Counted from the first letter of the stretch, positions 1 to 9,222 are shown. The stretch: 32,708 nt of DNA from an uncultured Bacteroidales bacterium (GCA_903837605.1 CAILVF010000048.1:1-32708); one strand, 5' to 3'. Notes: generated from the sequence alone by a model not told the origin. A program made the numbers and translations.

Positions 1-140
1 ATCCAGTCATCCAGTCATCCAGCTATCCAGTCATCCAGTCATCCAGTCATCCAGTCATCCAGCTATCCAGTCATCCAGTCATCCAGTCATCCAGTCATCC
101 AGTCATCCAGTCATCCGGTCATCCAGCTATCCAGTCATCC
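1..140 (-). repeat. 8-bp tandem array downstream of thiF
   Basis: Seventeen full copies plus a half copy of the 8-mer ATCCAGTC (plus strand), with ATCCAGCT at copies 3, 8 and 16 and ATCCGGTC at copy 15. On the minus strand the unit reads GGATGACT/GGATAGCT, the sense direction of the thiF gene that ends at 146. The first sense-strand unit starts a few bases after the thiF stop. The array runs off the left edge, so its length is unknown. The same family occurs at 17652-17788 and 25880-26087. Confidence 0.95.
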
Positions 141-145
141 CTTCC

Positions 146-727
146 TCAGGGTCTTAACAATATTTCCAGAACCACATTCGCCTGCATATTAGCCACAACT
201 CCCACTCTTGGAGCAAGGGGCGGGTTGTCTTCGCTGATTTCGGTTGTTTCATCCCCACAGATGTGCAGGTTCCCGGTCTGGCGGTAATGAATATCCTGGT
301 TCATCCCCCACCCTGCCAAACCTACTCCCACCACAAGGGGTTTTTCGGGAAAGGCAGAAAGCACTGTTTCTATCAGCATCTCTTTTTGATCGGCCTGGTC
401 AAAGGCCTCGACTATTACATCGCAATCTTTGAAATATCTCAGGATGTGCTCAGGGTCAAGTTTAACTTCATAGGCAATGACACTCACCGAGGGATTGATC
501 TGATGAATGACCCGTTTCAGGGCGGGTGCTTTAGCCTCACCAACCTGGCTCAGGAAATAATACTGCCGGTTGAGGTTTGATTCACTGACCACATCAAAAT
601 CGGCCAGTATCAACGTCCCTATGCCTACTCTGGCAAGGGCAACCGCACAATTGGAGCCAAGGCCCCCGCATCCTGCGATACCGATTGTCTTTGTCTTTAA
701 CCTGCCTTTTACTTCAGCTGTTGTCAT
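146..727 (-). CDS. thiF: ThiF-family adenylyltransferase (short form)
   Basis: A 193-residue E1-like protein of the ThiF/MoeB/HesA superfamily. These enzymes adenylate the C-terminal glycine of a ubiquitin-like sulfur carrier (ThiS for thiamine, MoaD for molybdopterin). Visible are the nucleotide-binding loop GCGGLGSN (about residues 19-26), the acidic strand end ADFDVV, the NLNRQ arginine motif and an ICGD cysteine near residue 156. The CxxC zinc pairs of long MoeB/ThiF proteins are absent, and the length fits the short stand-alone ThiF found in anaerobes. The start is ATG, with a TAnnTTTG promoter box about 35 bp upstream and a terminator for the preceding gene beyond that, so it is probably transcribed alone. 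No thiS, thiG or thiH is adjacent. Given the molybdopterin genes elsewhere in the window, activation of MoaD is an alternative role, but length favours ThiF. Confidence 0.85.
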   Translation of the reverse strand: MTTAEVKGRLKTKTIGIAGCGGLGSNCAVALARVGIGTLILADFDVVSESNLNRQYYFLSQVGEAKAPALKRVIHQINPSVSVIAYEVKLDPEHILRYFKDCDVIVEAFDQADQKEMLIETVLSAFPEKPLVVGVGLAGWGMNQDIHYRQTGNLHICGDETTEISEDNPPLAPRVGVVANMQANVVLEILLRP

Positions 728-761
728 GGCAACGTATTTTTAATCCTGAAAGGACCAAATA

Positions 762-769
762 CAAATTTA
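762..769 (-). promoter_or_regulatory. Putative -7 promoter box for thiF
   Basis: The minus strand reads TAAATTTG, an exact match to the Bacteroidota -7 consensus TAnnTTTG, ending 35 bp before the thiF ATG and lying downstream of the LruC-gene terminator. No convincing TTG -33 element was found at the usual spacing. Confidence 0.45.
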
Positions 770-810
770 CAAAAGATTGCTTTTATCCGGGGCATGAGTT
801 TGGGGGCTGC

Positions 811-842
811 AAAAAAAAACCACCCGTGAAGGGTGGTTTTTA
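811..842 (-). terminator. Rho-independent terminator of the LruC-domain gene
   Basis: Perfect stem ACCACCC/GGGTGGT with loop GTGAA, extended by A/T pairs. On the minus strand it is followed by a run of nine T. It lies about 22 bp after the stop of the gene ending at 864. The plus strand also ends in a short T run, so weak bidirectional activity is possible. Confidence 0.9.
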
Positions 843-863
843 CAAAAATCAGCTTATGTGCAA

Positions 864-3149
864 TCAGGGTTTAACATAAATATTGTTAGCATCCCGGTAT
901 CCCGGCAGGTTCTTGTACCAGTCGGGATAAAGAGCTCCTCCTGATTCGGCCCAGTTGCCAAAGTTAAGATGACCGCTAAGGATCTGCACCTTTTCCCAGG
1001 TATAGTCAAACTTCACGGGGATATTAATTCCCCAGGGAAGGTTTGTTGAGGTCTTATAATATTTCCCTGCTGAAGGGTTCGAAGCGTCATCGGAAGTCCC
1101 AAACAAGGACTGGTCGGCAAGTGCAGTCGGCAGGTGGTCAGGTAAATGAATTTCAACCTGACGGCTCATGTTCTTTATAAGGAAAGGATTATATGGGGGC
1201 GCACCAACGGCCGATTGAGACTGCGGACTTGCAAAATGCAGGTTTACGAACACCGTATCGGACAGCCCGTAGGGAACATCCTTCACTGTGTTATATAATG
1301 AAGGGCTGGCGGGATGTGCCACATTCAGCCAGTTATCAAAAACTATTACCACCGCATTCGGCTGGTTGTTTTCAACGCCGTTGGCAGCAAGGCTGATATA
1401 ATTATTCCTCAAAGTATTATTGGGGGTCAGGGCTACTGACTGAACCGCTGCAGCAGGGACTCCGTCGAGCTGGAAACCAAATCCGTTTTGCAAAGTGGCA
1501 CCGGCTGCCCTCAGGTAGAACTTGGGCTTCAGGTCAACTACTTTATTCTGGGCATTGGTCACGTACCAGTAATTATAATCAATCACTGCATCGTTCATAT
1601 CATAATCGCCCCGTCCGGGCCAGAGATCTTCAAAGGCCAGGGAACCGAACTGGTTCTTCCCAGGGTAATAATTATTGAACGCCCTGGTCGCATCATTGGG
1701 ATAATCGTCGAGATTGTCGGCCACACCGTCTCCGTCGGTATCAGCCGGACCGGGATTTGAGCCTATCCCGTCGGGGTTGCAGGGACTTGTCGGAATGTAA
1801 TTCTGAATGTTCGCCCAGCTTACCAGGGTTGCGCCATTTGTGAAATTGGATTGATTCCCGTTGCTGATGGTTCCGTTCTGTGTTGCAAATTCAACGGGTC
1901 CGCTGACATGTGCACCGTTAATGGTTGCTGTTGTAGTCTTGACTGAATTCGTGCTCCCCGATGAGCTGATTCCGTTATTCAAAACAATATTCCGGGCAAC
2001 GACCTGCGACTGATTTTGAAGCCTCAAGGTACTGCTGTTGATATTGATGGTCTGGTCAACTTTAAGATAACCGTTGTTCATTGAAAAATTCGAGCTGTTT
2101 TTATTCAGTGTCTGATGAACGATAAACTTACAGTCGTTCTCGAAATTGCAGCCGCTGTTAATGTCGGCAGACTGGAACACTTCGATGGTTCCTGCATTCG
2201 TCACGTCATGATTGGCCTGAAACGATTCACTGATGGTCATAGTTCCTGAATTGGTCAGAGTACTGCCACCATTGATATTATATGATCCCGTCACAGCAAT
2301 AGTCCCGAAATTAACCACAGGGCCGTTTGGCGAGAAACTTGAACCGATTGTACAGTCAGAAGAGTAATTGGTGAAATTCGATCCGGCCGTATTCATATTA
2401 AAACCATTGTTAAAATGCGCTTTTGCCGTCGGGTATATAGTCATGCCTGCACTGCCGTCCATTGAAAAGGAATTGCTGACATTTAGGATACCTCCCGATG
2501 TCACAATGATTGAGCAGTTGGTCCCGCCAAAACTGTTGATGCTGCTTATATTCGCCGTGGCACCGCAGACTTTCAGGGTACCTCCCCCATTCCAGAATTC
2601 GAAATTAACACTCCCGCTGAAATTGCTTGTGATACAATATGTTTTGCCGTTGTTGATGGTAACGCTGTTACCACTAACGGTTACATCGCAGTTGCTGGAA
2701 CAATTAGGTTCATTTACATTCAGACCGCTTTTCAAACCGGCCTTTTTTGCGGTAAATATATAGCTGACATTATCAGTCACTGTAAGAGAAGTCGTTTGTG
2801 TGCTGCCGTCACCCGATGCCAGCATCAGCCAGATCTGCGGTAATGCAGTCGGCACCCTTAACTTCACATCAAAAGGATAGTTGTAACCAGCAGATCCGGT
2901 AAGGAGAAGGTTTCCCCCCTCTGCCGGATTGCCGTCATAGACAAATATCCTTGAAAGGCTTCCTATCGCGGAAGGCTGGTCAAGCCCTACGTTCAGATTC
3001 ACTTCACGTGAACTTTCCCAATTGAAAGAAGCCGGGACCTTAAGATCCGACATGGTTTTTACGGGGGCATTGTCAGAGGCCGATTTCTTACAGGATGAAA
3101 AAGCCAGGACTCCGCAAAGCATTATTATGAAAAAAAGTTTTGAGTTCAT
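864..3149 (-). CDS. LruC domain-containing surface lipoprotein
   Basis: A 761-residue exported protein. I start it at the ATG at 3149 because this gives a proper lipoprotein signal (MNSKLFF..., hydrophobic core, then FSSC followed by KKSASDN); an in-frame ATG 37 codons upstream would bury it. The middle (about residues 150-490) is rich in Asn, Ser, Gly and Thr and has repetitive 'NNG / NFGT / NSGTMTIS' strands, suggesting a beta-helix or stacked-strand fold. A short calcium-binding-like segment DTDGDGVADNLDDYPND follows near residue 500. After it comes the LruC/DUF4842 domain (AFEDLWPGRGDYDMNDAVID...), which is largely restricted to Bacteroidota and related phyla and usually found on cell-surface proteins. 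Its biochemical role is unknown to me; adhesion or glycan binding is only inference. It has its own promoter box and terminator, so it appears monocistronic. Confidence 0.85.
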   Translation of the reverse strand: MNSKLFFIIMLCGVLAFSSCKKSASDNAPVKTMSDLKVPASFNWESSREVNLNVGLDQPSAIGSLSRIFVYDGNPAEGGNLLLTGSAGYNYPFDVKLRVPTALPQIWLMLASGDGSTQTTSLTVTDNVSYIFTAKKAGLKSGLNVNEPNCSSNCDVTVSGNSVTINNGKTYCITSNFSGSVNFEFWNGGGTLKVCGATANISSINSFGGTNCSIIVTSGGILNVSNSFSMDGSAGMTIYPTAKAHFNNGFNMNTAGSNFTNYSSDCTIGSSFSPNGPVVNFGTIAVTGSYNINGGSTLTNSGTMTISESFQANHDVTNAGTIEVFQSADINSGCNFENDCKFIVHQTLNKNSSNFSMNNGYLKVDQTININSSTLRLQNQSQVVARNIVLNNGISSSGSTNSVKTTTATINGAHVSGPVEFATQNGTISNGNQSNFTNGATLVSWANIQNYIPTSPCNPDGIGSNPGPADTDGDGVADNLDDYPNDATRAFNNYYPGKNQFGSLAFEDLWPGRGDYDMNDAVIDYNYWYVTNAQNKVVDLKPKFYLRAAGATLQNGFGFQLDGVPAAAVQSVALTPNNTLRNNYISLAANGVENNQPNAVVIVFDNWLNVAHPASPSLYNTVKDVPYGLSDTVFVNLHFASPQSQSAVGAPPYNPFLIKNMSRQVEIHLPDHLPTALADQSLFGTSDDASNPSAGKYYKTSTNLPWGINIPVKFDYTWEKVQILSGHLNFGNWAESGGALYPDWYKNLPGYRDANNIYVKP

Positions 3150-3194
3150 AGGTTGATATTTATAGTTATAAACTTTCAATGAATTGATTTTGTA

Positions 3195-3202
3195 CAAATA
3201 TA
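3195..3202 (-). promoter_or_regulatory. Putative -7 promoter box for the LruC-domain gene
   Basis: The minus strand reads TATATTTG, an exact TAnnTTTG match, placing transcription start roughly 38 bp before the ATG at 3149. This supports the shorter start over the ATG at 3260, which would lie upstream of the promoter. Confidence 0.5.
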
Positions 3203-3413
3203 ATGCACTTCTCCCGCCTGAAAAACCTGAAATATGTATCTGGAAACAAATCGGCCCCATTTGTGTCTGCCGGCTTTGTAACTGTATGACCCGGCTTATG
3301 CAGGAAAACAGTTGAGCGCAAATAATCAGGCCTGAAGCAAAACTATGGCCGTTATGCAGATCAAAGCATATCGAACTTTTTGATTGACGGTGCTTTGCGA
3401 TGAAATTTTTGCT

Positions 3414-3421
3414 TATTTTTG
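3414..3421 (+). promoter_or_regulatory. Putative -7 promoter box for the AOR gene
   Basis: TATTTTTG matches TAnnTTTG. A TTTG at 3394-3397 could be the -33 element, but the 16-bp spacer is shorter than the usual 19-21. If used, it gives a leader of about 120 nt containing the inverted repeat at 3451-3515. Confidence 0.45.
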
Positions 3422-3450
3422 TAACGTTAAATGATTAACAGATACGAGAT

Positions 3451-3515
3451 GCGGGATAACGAGATATCGAGATGCCAGATACAAAAACCTCTAACCTGTT
3501 ATCCCGTTATCCCGC
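3451..3515 (+). repeat. Inverted repeat in the leader of the AOR gene
   Basis: GCGGGATAAC (3451-3460) and its exact reverse complement GTTATCCCGC (3506-3515) flank a 45-bp interval. The surrounding DNA (3441-3530) is degenerate and rich in GGATAAC/GTTATCC words related to the 8-bp array family. It lies between the predicted promoter and the start codon, so it could fold in the mRNA leader. The rest of the 3150-3548 gap shows no gene. Confidence 0.6.
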
Positions 3516-3548
3516 CATCCATCAATCCACCGTCCAAAATCCATTCAT

Positions 3549-5708
3549 ATGACATTCCAGGACTTTCAAAAAAACCACAAACTCCTCGCTCAGTTCAAGT
3601 ACACCTGGGCTCCTATTGATAAAGGTTATAACAACCGTACTATTTACGTTAATGTCGGGGATTTTACAATTAAGGAAAAACCCGTCAGCCAGCTCATGAA
3701 GGATAAATTCGTGGGAGGCAAAGGTTTTGACCTTCGCCTTCTCTGGGATGCCACCAAACCTGATACAAAGTGGAATGATCCGGAGAATGAAATTGTAATT
3801 TCTGGCGGACCGTGTTGCGGGATTACCCAGTATTCAGGTGCAGGCAAGGCCATCTGCTGCGCAATCAGTCCGCAGACAGATATTATTGTTGATTCCAATG
3901 TTGGCGGATTTTTTGGTCCGTTCCTCAAATTTTGCGGGTTCGATGCGCTTGAAATACAGGGGAAGGCTGATCAGGAAGTGATGATCGTTTTTGAAGAAGA
4001 ACGTGAAGTCGTTGAGATTTACGAAGCCGGCGATCTGCCGACCGACAGCCATGTGCTTGGTGAAGTGCTGCATGATATGATGGCCAACCCCGAAAATGAA
4101 AAAGACAAATACAATGTTTCCATCGTGGCAGCAGGTACTGCAGCAGACCATTCGCTGATAGGGATGCTGAACTTCACTTTTTATGATATCAAACGTAAAA
4201 AAGTCCGCCTGAAACAAGCCGGGCGGGGAGGTATCGGCACAGTGCTCCGCGACAAGAAGATCAAAGCCGTTGTTGCCCATGTGAAAACAATAGGCGGAAA
4301 CCGTAACAATGTGGTAAACATTGAAGCTATCCAGGAGCGCGGGCGAAAGTTCAACAAGGAAATGCGGGAACTTGACGACAAGCAGTGCGAAATGCGGTCG
4401 AAAGGCACAGCCCATCTTACCCATATCATGAACGACTATGACCTTTTACCGGTCCATAATTTCAAATTCGGCAGCCATCCCGATGCCCACCTGATCAAAG
4501 GCGATGTATGGAAATCATTTTTTACCCAGAATGTTCCCGACGGATGCTGGGTGGGCTGCAACATGGCCTGTGCAAAAGGGGTTGATAATTATGAATTACG
4601 CAGCGGTCCGTACAAGGGAGAGAAAGTGATCGTCGACGGGCCTGAATACGAAACAACATCATCGCTCGGTTCCATCGCAGGTATCTTCAACCCTGATTTC
4701 ACGATAGAAGCGAATTTTTATTGCGATACCTACGGCATTTGTACCATTTCCTGGGGAACTATCCTGGGATTTGTCATGGAGTGCTATGAAAACGGTATTC
4801 TCAATGAGGAACGTACCGGCGGACTGAAGCTGAACTTCGGCAATGCCGATGCAGCCATGGAACTTCTACACCAGGTAAGCCGGGGTGAAGGCTTCGGCCC
4901 AATTGCAGGCCAGGGTGTTCGTAAAATGAAAGGGATTTTCGCAAAGAACGGATGGGGAGACGCCGGTTTCATGCAGGACATCGGCATGGAAAACAAAGGA
5001 CTTGAATATTCCCAGTATGTTTCCAAGGAATCCCTTGCACAGCAGGGTGGTTATGCCATGACCAACAAAGGCCCCCAGCACGATGAGGCCTGGCTTATCT
5101 TCATGGACATGGTCAACAACCAGATTCCCACATTCGAGAAAAAAGCCGAAGCCCTTCATTATTTCCCCATGTTCCGCACCTGGTTCGGGCTTGCCGGATT
5201 CTGCAAACTTCCGTGGAATGACGTGGAACCCGAAGACAATGCCCAGTCGCCAGAACCTGCAAAAGTACCCGAGCATGTCGACAATTATGTTACCATTTTC
5301 AACGCTGTAACCGGTCTTAAAATTGATAAAACCGAGCTGGTCCGCATGTCGGAGCGGGTATATAATTTCCAGAGGATCCTCAGCATTCGAAGAGGTTATG
5401 GCCTCAGGAAGCACGATGCCCAGCCATACCGTGCCTGCGGCCCTGTCACAAAGGAAGAATACGAATCAAGGGCGGACCGATACGACAAACAGCTCCTTGA
5501 GAAAGTCGGATTCGACCCCACAGGAAAATCCACGGAAGAAAAAATGGCCGTGCTAAGGAAACACCGCGAAGACCAGTATGAGAAACTCCTGGATGCGGTA
5601 TATGAACGCAGGGGATGGACAAAGAACGGGGTTCCTAAGATCGAACACCTGAAGAACATCGGGATGGATCTGCCGGAAGTGTTGGAGGTCGTGGCGCCGC
5701 TACAGTAA
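3549..5708 (+). CDS. Tungsten-containing aldehyde:ferredoxin oxidoreductase family protein
   Basis: A 719-residue AOR-family enzyme. Members carry a tungsten bis-pyranopterin and one [4Fe-4S] cluster and typically oxidise aldehydes to acids with ferredoxin, or run related reactions. Seen are the N-terminal FVGGKGFD loop, the stretch ISGGPCCGITQYSGAGKA, DSNVGGFFGPFLKFCGFDALEIQGKA and the cofactor-binding AGRGGIGTVLRDKKIKAVV. The expected cluster cysteines are C333, C337 and C341 (GCWVGCNMAC) plus C552 (AGFCKLPWND). The first spacing is C-x3-C where characterised AORs have C-x2-C. It is about 100 residues longer than Pyrococcus AOR (605 residues), mainly through a charged C-terminal extension. 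There is no adjacent ferredoxin or electron-transfer subunit, so it seems to act as a single-gene unit. The tungstate operon at 19635-27496 is its probable cofactor source. The substrate cannot be read from sequence, and it may be an uncharacterised AOR subgroup. Confidence 0.9.
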   Translation: MTFQDFQKNHKLLAQFKYTWAPIDKGYNNRTIYVNVGDFTIKEKPVSQLMKDKFVGGKGFDLRLLWDATKPDTKWNDPENEIVISGGPCCGITQYSGAGKAICCAISPQTDIIVDSNVGGFFGPFLKFCGFDALEIQGKADQEVMIVFEEEREVVEIYEAGDLPTDSHVLGEVLHDMMANPENEKDKYNVSIVAAGTAADHSLIGMLNFTFYDIKRKKVRLKQAGRGGIGTVLRDKKIKAVVAHVKTIGGNRNNVVNIEAIQERGRKFNKEMRELDDKQCEMRSKGTAHLTHIMNDYDLLPVHNFKFGSHPDAHLIKGDVWKSFFTQNVPDGCWVGCNMACAKGVDNYELRSGPYKGEKVIVDGPEYETTSSLGSIAGIFNPDFTIEANFYCDTYGICTISWGTILGFVMECYENGILNEERTGGLKLNFGNADAAMELLHQVSRGEGFGPIAGQGVRKMKGIFAKNGWGDAGFMQDIGMENKGLEYSQYVSKESLAQQGGYAMTNKGPQHDEAWLIFMDMVNNQIPTFEKKAEALHYFPMFRTWFGLAGFCKLPWNDVEPEDNAQSPEPAKVPEHVDNYVTIFNAVTGLKIDKTELVRMSERVYNFQRILSIRRGYGLRKHDAQPYRACGPVTKEEYESRADRYDKQLLEKVGFDPTGKSTEEKMAVLRKHREDQYEKLLDAVYERRGWTKNGVPKIEHLKNIGMDLPEVLEVVAPLQ

Positions 5709-5847
5709 AGGCCCAAACCGCTCGCATACTCACAACGCCGCTACGGTTGCTGCGTCGCTCAATTTCACTTAGTTATCAGCCTGTTTAATCAACACTCGCT
5801 CCTTGCACCTGATGCGGCTTTTGTGAGATGCGTCGGTATTTGGTTAC

Positions 5848-6534
5848 TTATTCATAGCTAAACCTGTACCCTATCCCCGATTCGGTATTGATTAATTTCG
5901 GACTGGCAGGATTCTCTTCTATCTTTTTTCTCAACTGGGCAATATACACCCTAAGATACTGGGACTGCTCTATGTAGCCCATGCCCCAGACTTCCTTTAA
6001 AATATATTGGTGGGTCAATACCCTCCCCTCATTCTTTGCAAGCAAGGCCAAAAGGGAAAATTCAGTTGAGGTGAGTTTAATGATGTCAGTGTTCTTTCGT
6101 ACGATATGGTTTCCTATATCGATGGTCAATGAGCCGAATTCGAGTTGGGGATTGTCTTTGACGACCTGGTTTTGCCTTATGGAAACACGGATGCGGGCCA
6201 GCAACTCGCCTGTACGAAAGGGCTTTGTAAGATAATCGTTCGCCCCGTTGTCAAGGGCTTGTACGATATCTTCCTCAGAATTGCGTACCGAAAGAATGAT
6301 TATAGGTTTTTCATACCATTCACGTAACCTTTTAAGAATTTCAATCCCGTCGGTGTCGGGCAAACCCAGATCGAGAATGATTAATGAAACCTGTCCGCTT
6401 GCCGCTAAGGCCAGGCCTTCCCTGCCTGTGGCAGCTTCGATAATTTTATAACCGCTTGCCGACAGGGTTATATCAAGTAAACGGCGGATCTGTGCCTCAT
6501 CATCAATAACCAGTATGGTTCCTGCATTTGCCAT
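5848..6534 (-). CDS. kdpE: KdpE response regulator of potassium transport
   Basis: A 228-residue OmpR/PhoB-family regulator. The receiver domain (about 1-120) has the acidic pair D11-D12, the phospho-acceptor D55 in LIILDLGLPD and the conserved lysine in LTKPF. The C-terminal winged helix (about 130-226) contains LTSTEFSLLALLAKNEGRVLT and ends with the typical GIGYRF. It starts on the base after the kdpD stop codon, so the two are almost certainly translated together. By family knowledge, phosphorylated KdpE activates kdp transcription under potassium limitation or osmotic stress. It is the last gene of the cluster and converges on the AOR gene across 139 bp in which I see no clear terminator. 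Confidence 0.95.
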   Translation of the reverse strand: MANAGTILVIDDEAQIRRLLDITLSASGYKIIEAATGREGLALAASGQVSLIILDLGLPDTDGIEILKRLREWYEKPIIILSVRNSEEDIVQALDNGANDYLTKPFRTGELLARIRVSIRQNQVVKDNPQLEFGSLTIDIGNHIVRKNTDIIKLTSTEFSLLALLAKNEGRVLTHQYILKEVWGMGYIEQSQYLRVYIAQLRKKIEENPASPKLINTESGIGYRFSYE

Positions 6535-9222
6535 TTAATCTTCCTTTTGGCTGAAGTTGTCTATTTCTGTTATCCTTGCCGGGATCTTTATTGTAAAAAT
6601 AGCCCCTCCGTTTTGCCGGTTCGCAGCAGTCACCGTTCCATGGTGTGCCTCGGCAAAACCTTTAACAATTGACAATCCCAGTCCTGTCCCTCCGGCTTTG
6701 GCATCTTTTCCCCTGTAGAATTTATCAAATACCATTGCTAATTCCGATGCGGGAAATCCTTGCCCCCTGTCCATCACCTGTATGGTAAGGAAGCCGTTAT
6801 CGTAGAAAAATTTCAACCTGATCCTGCTGCCTGCCGGCGAATTCTGGGCCGCATTTAACACCAGATTGTACAACACCTGTTCCATCAGCCCAAAATCGAT
6901 GTTAACAAGAGGCATGCTTTCAGGGATTACTACTGAAAACTTGAATGGCAGAAGCTCCTGCCTGAGGGATTCGGATATGCGGTGGGCGAGATCATGAACA
7001 TCGTACCAGTCGGAATGCATGGTAATCCTGCCCGATTCAAGACGGGACATGTTAAGCAGGTTCTCAATGAGCCTGTTCAGCCTTACCGAGGCTGTACTTA
7101 TTTCGGAATATAATTTTTGTTTTGTTTCTTCCGGGTAATCGTGATACAAAAGCGTATCGGAAGCCCCCATAATAGATGCCACAGGGATCCTTAACTCATG
7201 TGAAATAGAGTTGAACAGTGTTTTGTATAGCTTGTCCGATTCGGTAAGAAGGTAGGCTGTTTTGGAAACATTTCGTAAAAACTCCCTTTCGTATTTGCCC
7301 GATATCTGTGAAAGGAATGCTTCCCAGAACTGTTCTTCACCCTGTGTAAACACCCCGGCTTGTTTCACAGCAATGACCCCCATGTTATCAACATTTCCTG
7401 TCAAAGGATAAAAAGTATAATCGGTTGAAGGAAGGGTATCGGTATATTTTCCGGCTTTTGCCGAGTGGCGGAATACCCAGGCTGCAATGCTTAATTCATT
7501 TTCAGTTAATTTAATGGTGGTCTGGTTCTGGATTTGGTCATCAAACTGGTTAAATTTAGTTTTATGAAATATTGCGCAATCCAGGTTGAAATATTTTTTA
7601 ATATAGCTTACGGCAATTCCCGAGACCTCATCAATCCCTGTAGCCATTGACAACTCCCGGGTCAGCTGGTACAATGCGTTGGTTCGTTCTTCGCGTATCC
7701 TGATCCTTTTTTCCTGCCGTCTGATCCTTGATGTCATGATCCCGCTGAGCAGTGCGATAATAAAGAACATGATGAGCATCAAGATATCCTCGGCTTTTTC
7801 AATATGCAGGGTAAACTGGGGAGGTATGAAAAAGTAATCCCAGGTCAAAGCACTTAATGCTGCTGCAAGCAGGATTGGCCCTGTACCAAAAAAGAGAGAC
7901 AGGATTGAAACCAGGAAGAGCAGGACAAACGAAACAACCTGGTATCCGATGTATTCCAAAAGAAGATAACAAACCACAGAAGTGACAACAACCAGGATTG
8001 AAGTACTCAGGTACTCGGGTATTTGAGAAGTAATGGAAGGAATAGAAAAACGATTTTTAAAACTATCTTTTGCCAGGCTGTCAGAACCCAGAATGTATAC
8101 GTCAATATTACCGCTGTACCTTATCAGTCTGTTCACAAAATTACCAAGCTGGAGCATGGAAAAAAGATTCCGTACACGAGGCTTTCCGACAATGATATGC
8201 GTTATGTTTTCTTTTTGTGCGAAATCGACAATTGCTTTAACAATATCTGCATTTGTTATAATGCGGACCTTGATCCCCAGTTGTTTGGCAAGGGCGATAT
8301 TTTTATCAAGCTGTTCATGTTCTTTTGAAGTCAGCCGGTGCAGGGTTTCCACGTAAATTGCCTGGATATTTGCACCCATGGCGTATGAAAGGTTTTTGGA
8401 CCACCGGAGTAATTTGCCGGAATAGGGACTCGGCCCGAGAGCAACAAGGAGATGCATACCCGTTTTCCATGGTCCGCGAATCCTTTTGTACTGCATGTAA
8501 TCGTGGAGTTGCTTGTCGACACGGTCGGCGACAATGCGCAAAGCCATTTCACGCAAAGCCGTAATATTTCCCTTCCTGAAAAAATTTTCTATCGCATCTC
8601 TTGAGCGATCGGGGGTATAAACCTTACCATCAGAAAGTCTCTGAAGAAGTTCATCAGGTGTAAGGTCAACAAGTTCAACTTCATCTGCGTTCTCAAAAAT
8701 CTCATCAGGCAAGGTTTCACGGATAATGATGCCTGTAATCTGGGCAACTGTCTCGGTACGGCTTTCAAGATGCTGTACGTTTAACGTAGTATAAACGTTG
8801 ATCCCGTTTTCCAAAATTTCCTGTACGTCCTGGTATCGTTTTATATGCCTGCTCCCGGGGGCGTTGGTATGTGCAATTTCATCCACCAGGACTATTTGCG
8901 GTTTCCTTGCGATGATAGCATCCAGATCCATCTCCTGAACTAAGGTAGATTTGTACTGGTATGATTTCCTGGGAATGAGTTCAAACCCCTCGGCCAACTC
9001 TACAGTTTCCTTTCGGTTATGAGTTTCGATATACCCGATGATGATGTCGCAGCCTTTGAACTTTTCAGCATGGGCGGCTTCAAGCATGGTATATGTTTTA
9101 CCCACACCAGCACACATGCCGAAAAATATTTTCAGCGTACCGCGTTTGCTTTTCTCTTCTTCACTGATAAGAGAAGCTAAAAGTTCATCGGGATCCGGCC
9201 GGTTGTCGTTAAAACTGTTCAC
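6535..9222 (-). CDS. kdpD: KdpD sensor histidine kinase
   Basis: An 895-residue membrane sensor kinase with full KdpD architecture. The N-terminal KdpD domain has the Walker A-like GMCAGVGKT (35-43) and Walker B-like IVLVDEIAHTN, followed by a universal-stress-protein-like domain (about 250-370). Next come four closely spaced membrane segments (about 395-505, DUF4118), a GAF-like region, and a kinase core with the phospho-acceptor H675 in SISHELRIPVAS, the N box NLVLNAAQNS, DRGQGFP and GGTGLGLSIVKG. The start codon is GTG and overlaps the kdpC stop as GTGA, a sign of translational coupling. KdpD senses low potassium and osmotic stress and phosphorylates KdpE; in some bacteria the N-terminal region binds c-di-AMP, which I cannot confirm here. 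Confidence 0.96.
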   Translation of the reverse strand: MNSFNDNRPDPDELLASLISEEEKSKRGTLKIFFGMCAGVGKTYTMLEAAHAEKFKGCDIIIGYIETHNRKETVELAEGFELIPRKSYQYKSTLVQEMDLDAIIARKPQIVLVDEIAHTNAPGSRHIKRYQDVQEILENGINVYTTLNVQHLESRTETVAQITGIIIRETLPDEIFENADEVELVDLTPDELLQRLSDGKVYTPDRSRDAIENFFRKGNITALREMALRIVADRVDKQLHDYMQYKRIRGPWKTGMHLLVALGPSPYSGKLLRWSKNLSYAMGANIQAIYVETLHRLTSKEHEQLDKNIALAKQLGIKVRIITNADIVKAIVDFAQKENITHIIVGKPRVRNLFSMLQLGNFVNRLIRYSGNIDVYILGSDSLAKDSFKNRFSIPSITSQIPEYLSTSILVVVTSVVCYLLLEYIGYQVVSFVLLFLVSILSLFFGTGPILLAAALSALTWDYFFIPPQFTLHIEKAEDILMLIMFFIIALLSGIMTSRIRRQEKRIRIREERTNALYQLTRELSMATGIDEVSGIAVSYIKKYFNLDCAIFHKTKFNQFDDQIQNQTTIKLTENELSIAAWVFRHSAKAGKYTDTLPSTDYTFYPLTGNVDNMGVIAVKQAGVFTQGEEQFWEAFLSQISGKYEREFLRNVSKTAYLLTESDKLYKTLFNSISHELRIPVASIMGASDTLLYHDYPEETKQKLYSEISTASVRLNRLIENLLNMSRLESGRITMHSDWYDVHDLAHRISESLRQELLPFKFSVVIPESMPLVNIDFGLMEQVLYNLVLNAAQNSPAGSRIRLKFFYDNGFLTIQVMDRGQGFPASELAMVFDKFYRGKDAKAGGTGLGLSIVKGFAEAHHGTVTAANRQNGGAIFTIKIPARITEIDNFSQKED

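Noticed and set aside
1..140. Possible CRISPR array
   Set aside because: Units are 8 bp and contiguous with no spacers, so this is a simple tandem repeat; no cas genes are near.
146..727. MoeB assignment for the ThiF-like gene
   Set aside because: Too short, without the zinc-binding CxxC pairs or rhodanese domain, and not linked to moaD/moaE; kept only as an alternative role.
3150..3260. Longer N-terminus for the LruC-domain protein
   Set aside because: It would bury the lipoprotein signal and place the promoter box inside the coding region.
3834..4424. Long minus-strand frame inside the AOR gene
   Set aside because: It lies wholly within a strongly conserved enzyme gene on the other strand and has no recognisable protein features.
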